From positions 2,773,890-2,837,889 of the forward strand of contig NZ_AP019797.1 in assembly GCF_009936275.1 (NCBI RefSeq): a DNA stretch of 64,000 nucleotides, given 5' to 3'. Source of the stretch: Rhodothermus marinus (lineage in GTDB: Bacteria; Bacteroidota; Rhodothermia; Rhodothermales; Rhodothermaceae). The position numbers and the translations under genes are program-made. Below, piece by piece: positions 63,689-64,000 of this stretch (position 1 is its first letter; every line of letters begins with the position of its first letter). The notes under the pieces are model-generated. The model had not been told where the DNA came from. It worked only from the letters and a program-made list of their open reading frames with translations, and searched no databases.

Positions 63689-64000
63689 GGGCTGTCGAGT
63701 TTGCCGATGGGACGCCACACGTGGCCGGGCTCGAGGATGCGGTGCTGGCCGGTGGGGCCTTCGCTGCCGGCCGCGTAGGGTTCGGGCGCCCCGTGCTGCC
63801 AGGCCTTCAGCACGGGATCGAGTACGCGCCAGGCCCATTCCACCTCGTCGTGTCGCAGAAAGTGTGTGCGGTCGCCGCGCACGACGTCGAGCAGCAGCTG
63901 CTCGTAGGCGCTGAACTCGGGCTCGTCGTCCTGGCGGAACGGGGCCGAGAGCACCAGGTGGCGGGCGTTGAGCTGGAGTCCGGGTGCCCGGGCCCAGGCG
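63685..64000 (-). CDS. zwf: Glucose-6-phosphate dehydrogenase, C-terminal part only
   Basis: The 104 residues in the window run off the right edge. APFRQDDEPEFSAYEQLLLD, then VVRGDRTHFLRHDEVEWAWR and VLDPVLKAW match the end of Zwf, which oxidises glucose-6-phosphate with NADP. The catalytic His lies outside. The stop overlaps the guaD start. Confidence 0.9.
   Translation of the reverse strand, partial: AWARAPGLQLNARHLVLSAPFRQDDEPEFSAYEQLLLDVVRGDRTHFLRHDEVEWAWRVLDPVLKAWQHGAPEPYAAGSEGPTGQHRILEPGHVWRPIGKLDSP

Overview
The window is GC-rich, densely packed bacterial DNA. It carries a flagellar rod/ring/hook operon alongside a SprA-type type IX secretion translocon, a CarboxypepD_reg TonB receptor and an archaeal-type ProRS. 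I read this as a thermophilic member of the Rhodothermota (Rhodothermus-like). This is inferred from gene content; no rRNA is present to prove it. Few genes have a Shine-Dalgarno sequence; instead about a third of the starts read GCC-ATG. Several promoters read TTGACA-N17-TA.

Region by region. (1) 1-517: start of an MtfA-type peptidase, cut by the window edge. (2) 633-10098: flagellar operon flgF-G-A-H-I-J'-N-K-L behind a good sigma-54 site, ending in a TPR protein, an HDOD protein and a degenerate receiver domain. (3) 10199-12491: SSS symporter and a long GroES-like protein. (4) 12614-18988: isocitrate lyase with a divergent RamB/ScfR-type regulator, flanked by the parts of a TerY-P signalling module (HHH-kinase on one side, PP2C and VWA on the other). 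(5) 18989-19326: gene-free patch with a palindromic repeat and an orphan terminator. (6) 19327-26488: housekeeping genes (TPR protein, RicT-like, holB, tRNA-Met, EF-G-like fusA2, tsaB, accD). (7) 26665-34293: sprA, 2542 aa. (8) 34350-49659: lipB, rsfS, tsaD, chorismate mutase, mltG, envelope proteins including a very Tyr-rich lipoprotein, proS, a TonB receptor and a glycosyltransferase. (9) 49737-55481: D-mannonate catabolic operon dctP-dctQ-dctM-manD-eda-kdgK with promoter, LacI-like operator and terminator. (10) 55700-63227: a 15-gene minus-strand cluster plus a divergent Cys-containing winged-helix regulator. The cluster holds a RIC/YtfE iron-sulfur repair protein, three DUF2249 proteins, a DUF59/MIP18 protein, a 7Fe ferredoxin, an NnrS-like membrane protein, two heme-copper-oxidase-like fragments, a CopD-like protein, a cupin, DUF488, a possible TIM-barrel protein and a 36-aa membrane peptide. 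(11) 63221-64000: guanine deaminase and the end of zwf.

How the genes work together: region 9 imports a sugar acid by TRAP transport and converts mannonate to KDG, KDPG, then pyruvate and glyceraldehyde-3-phosphate. Region 4 probably couples acetyl-CoA/propionyl-CoA status to the glyoxylate shunt. Region 10 looks like a nitric-oxide or iron-sulfur stress system, with an Fe-S-sensor-type regulator controlling two divergent TTGACA promoters. It is the best candidate here for an incompletely described system.
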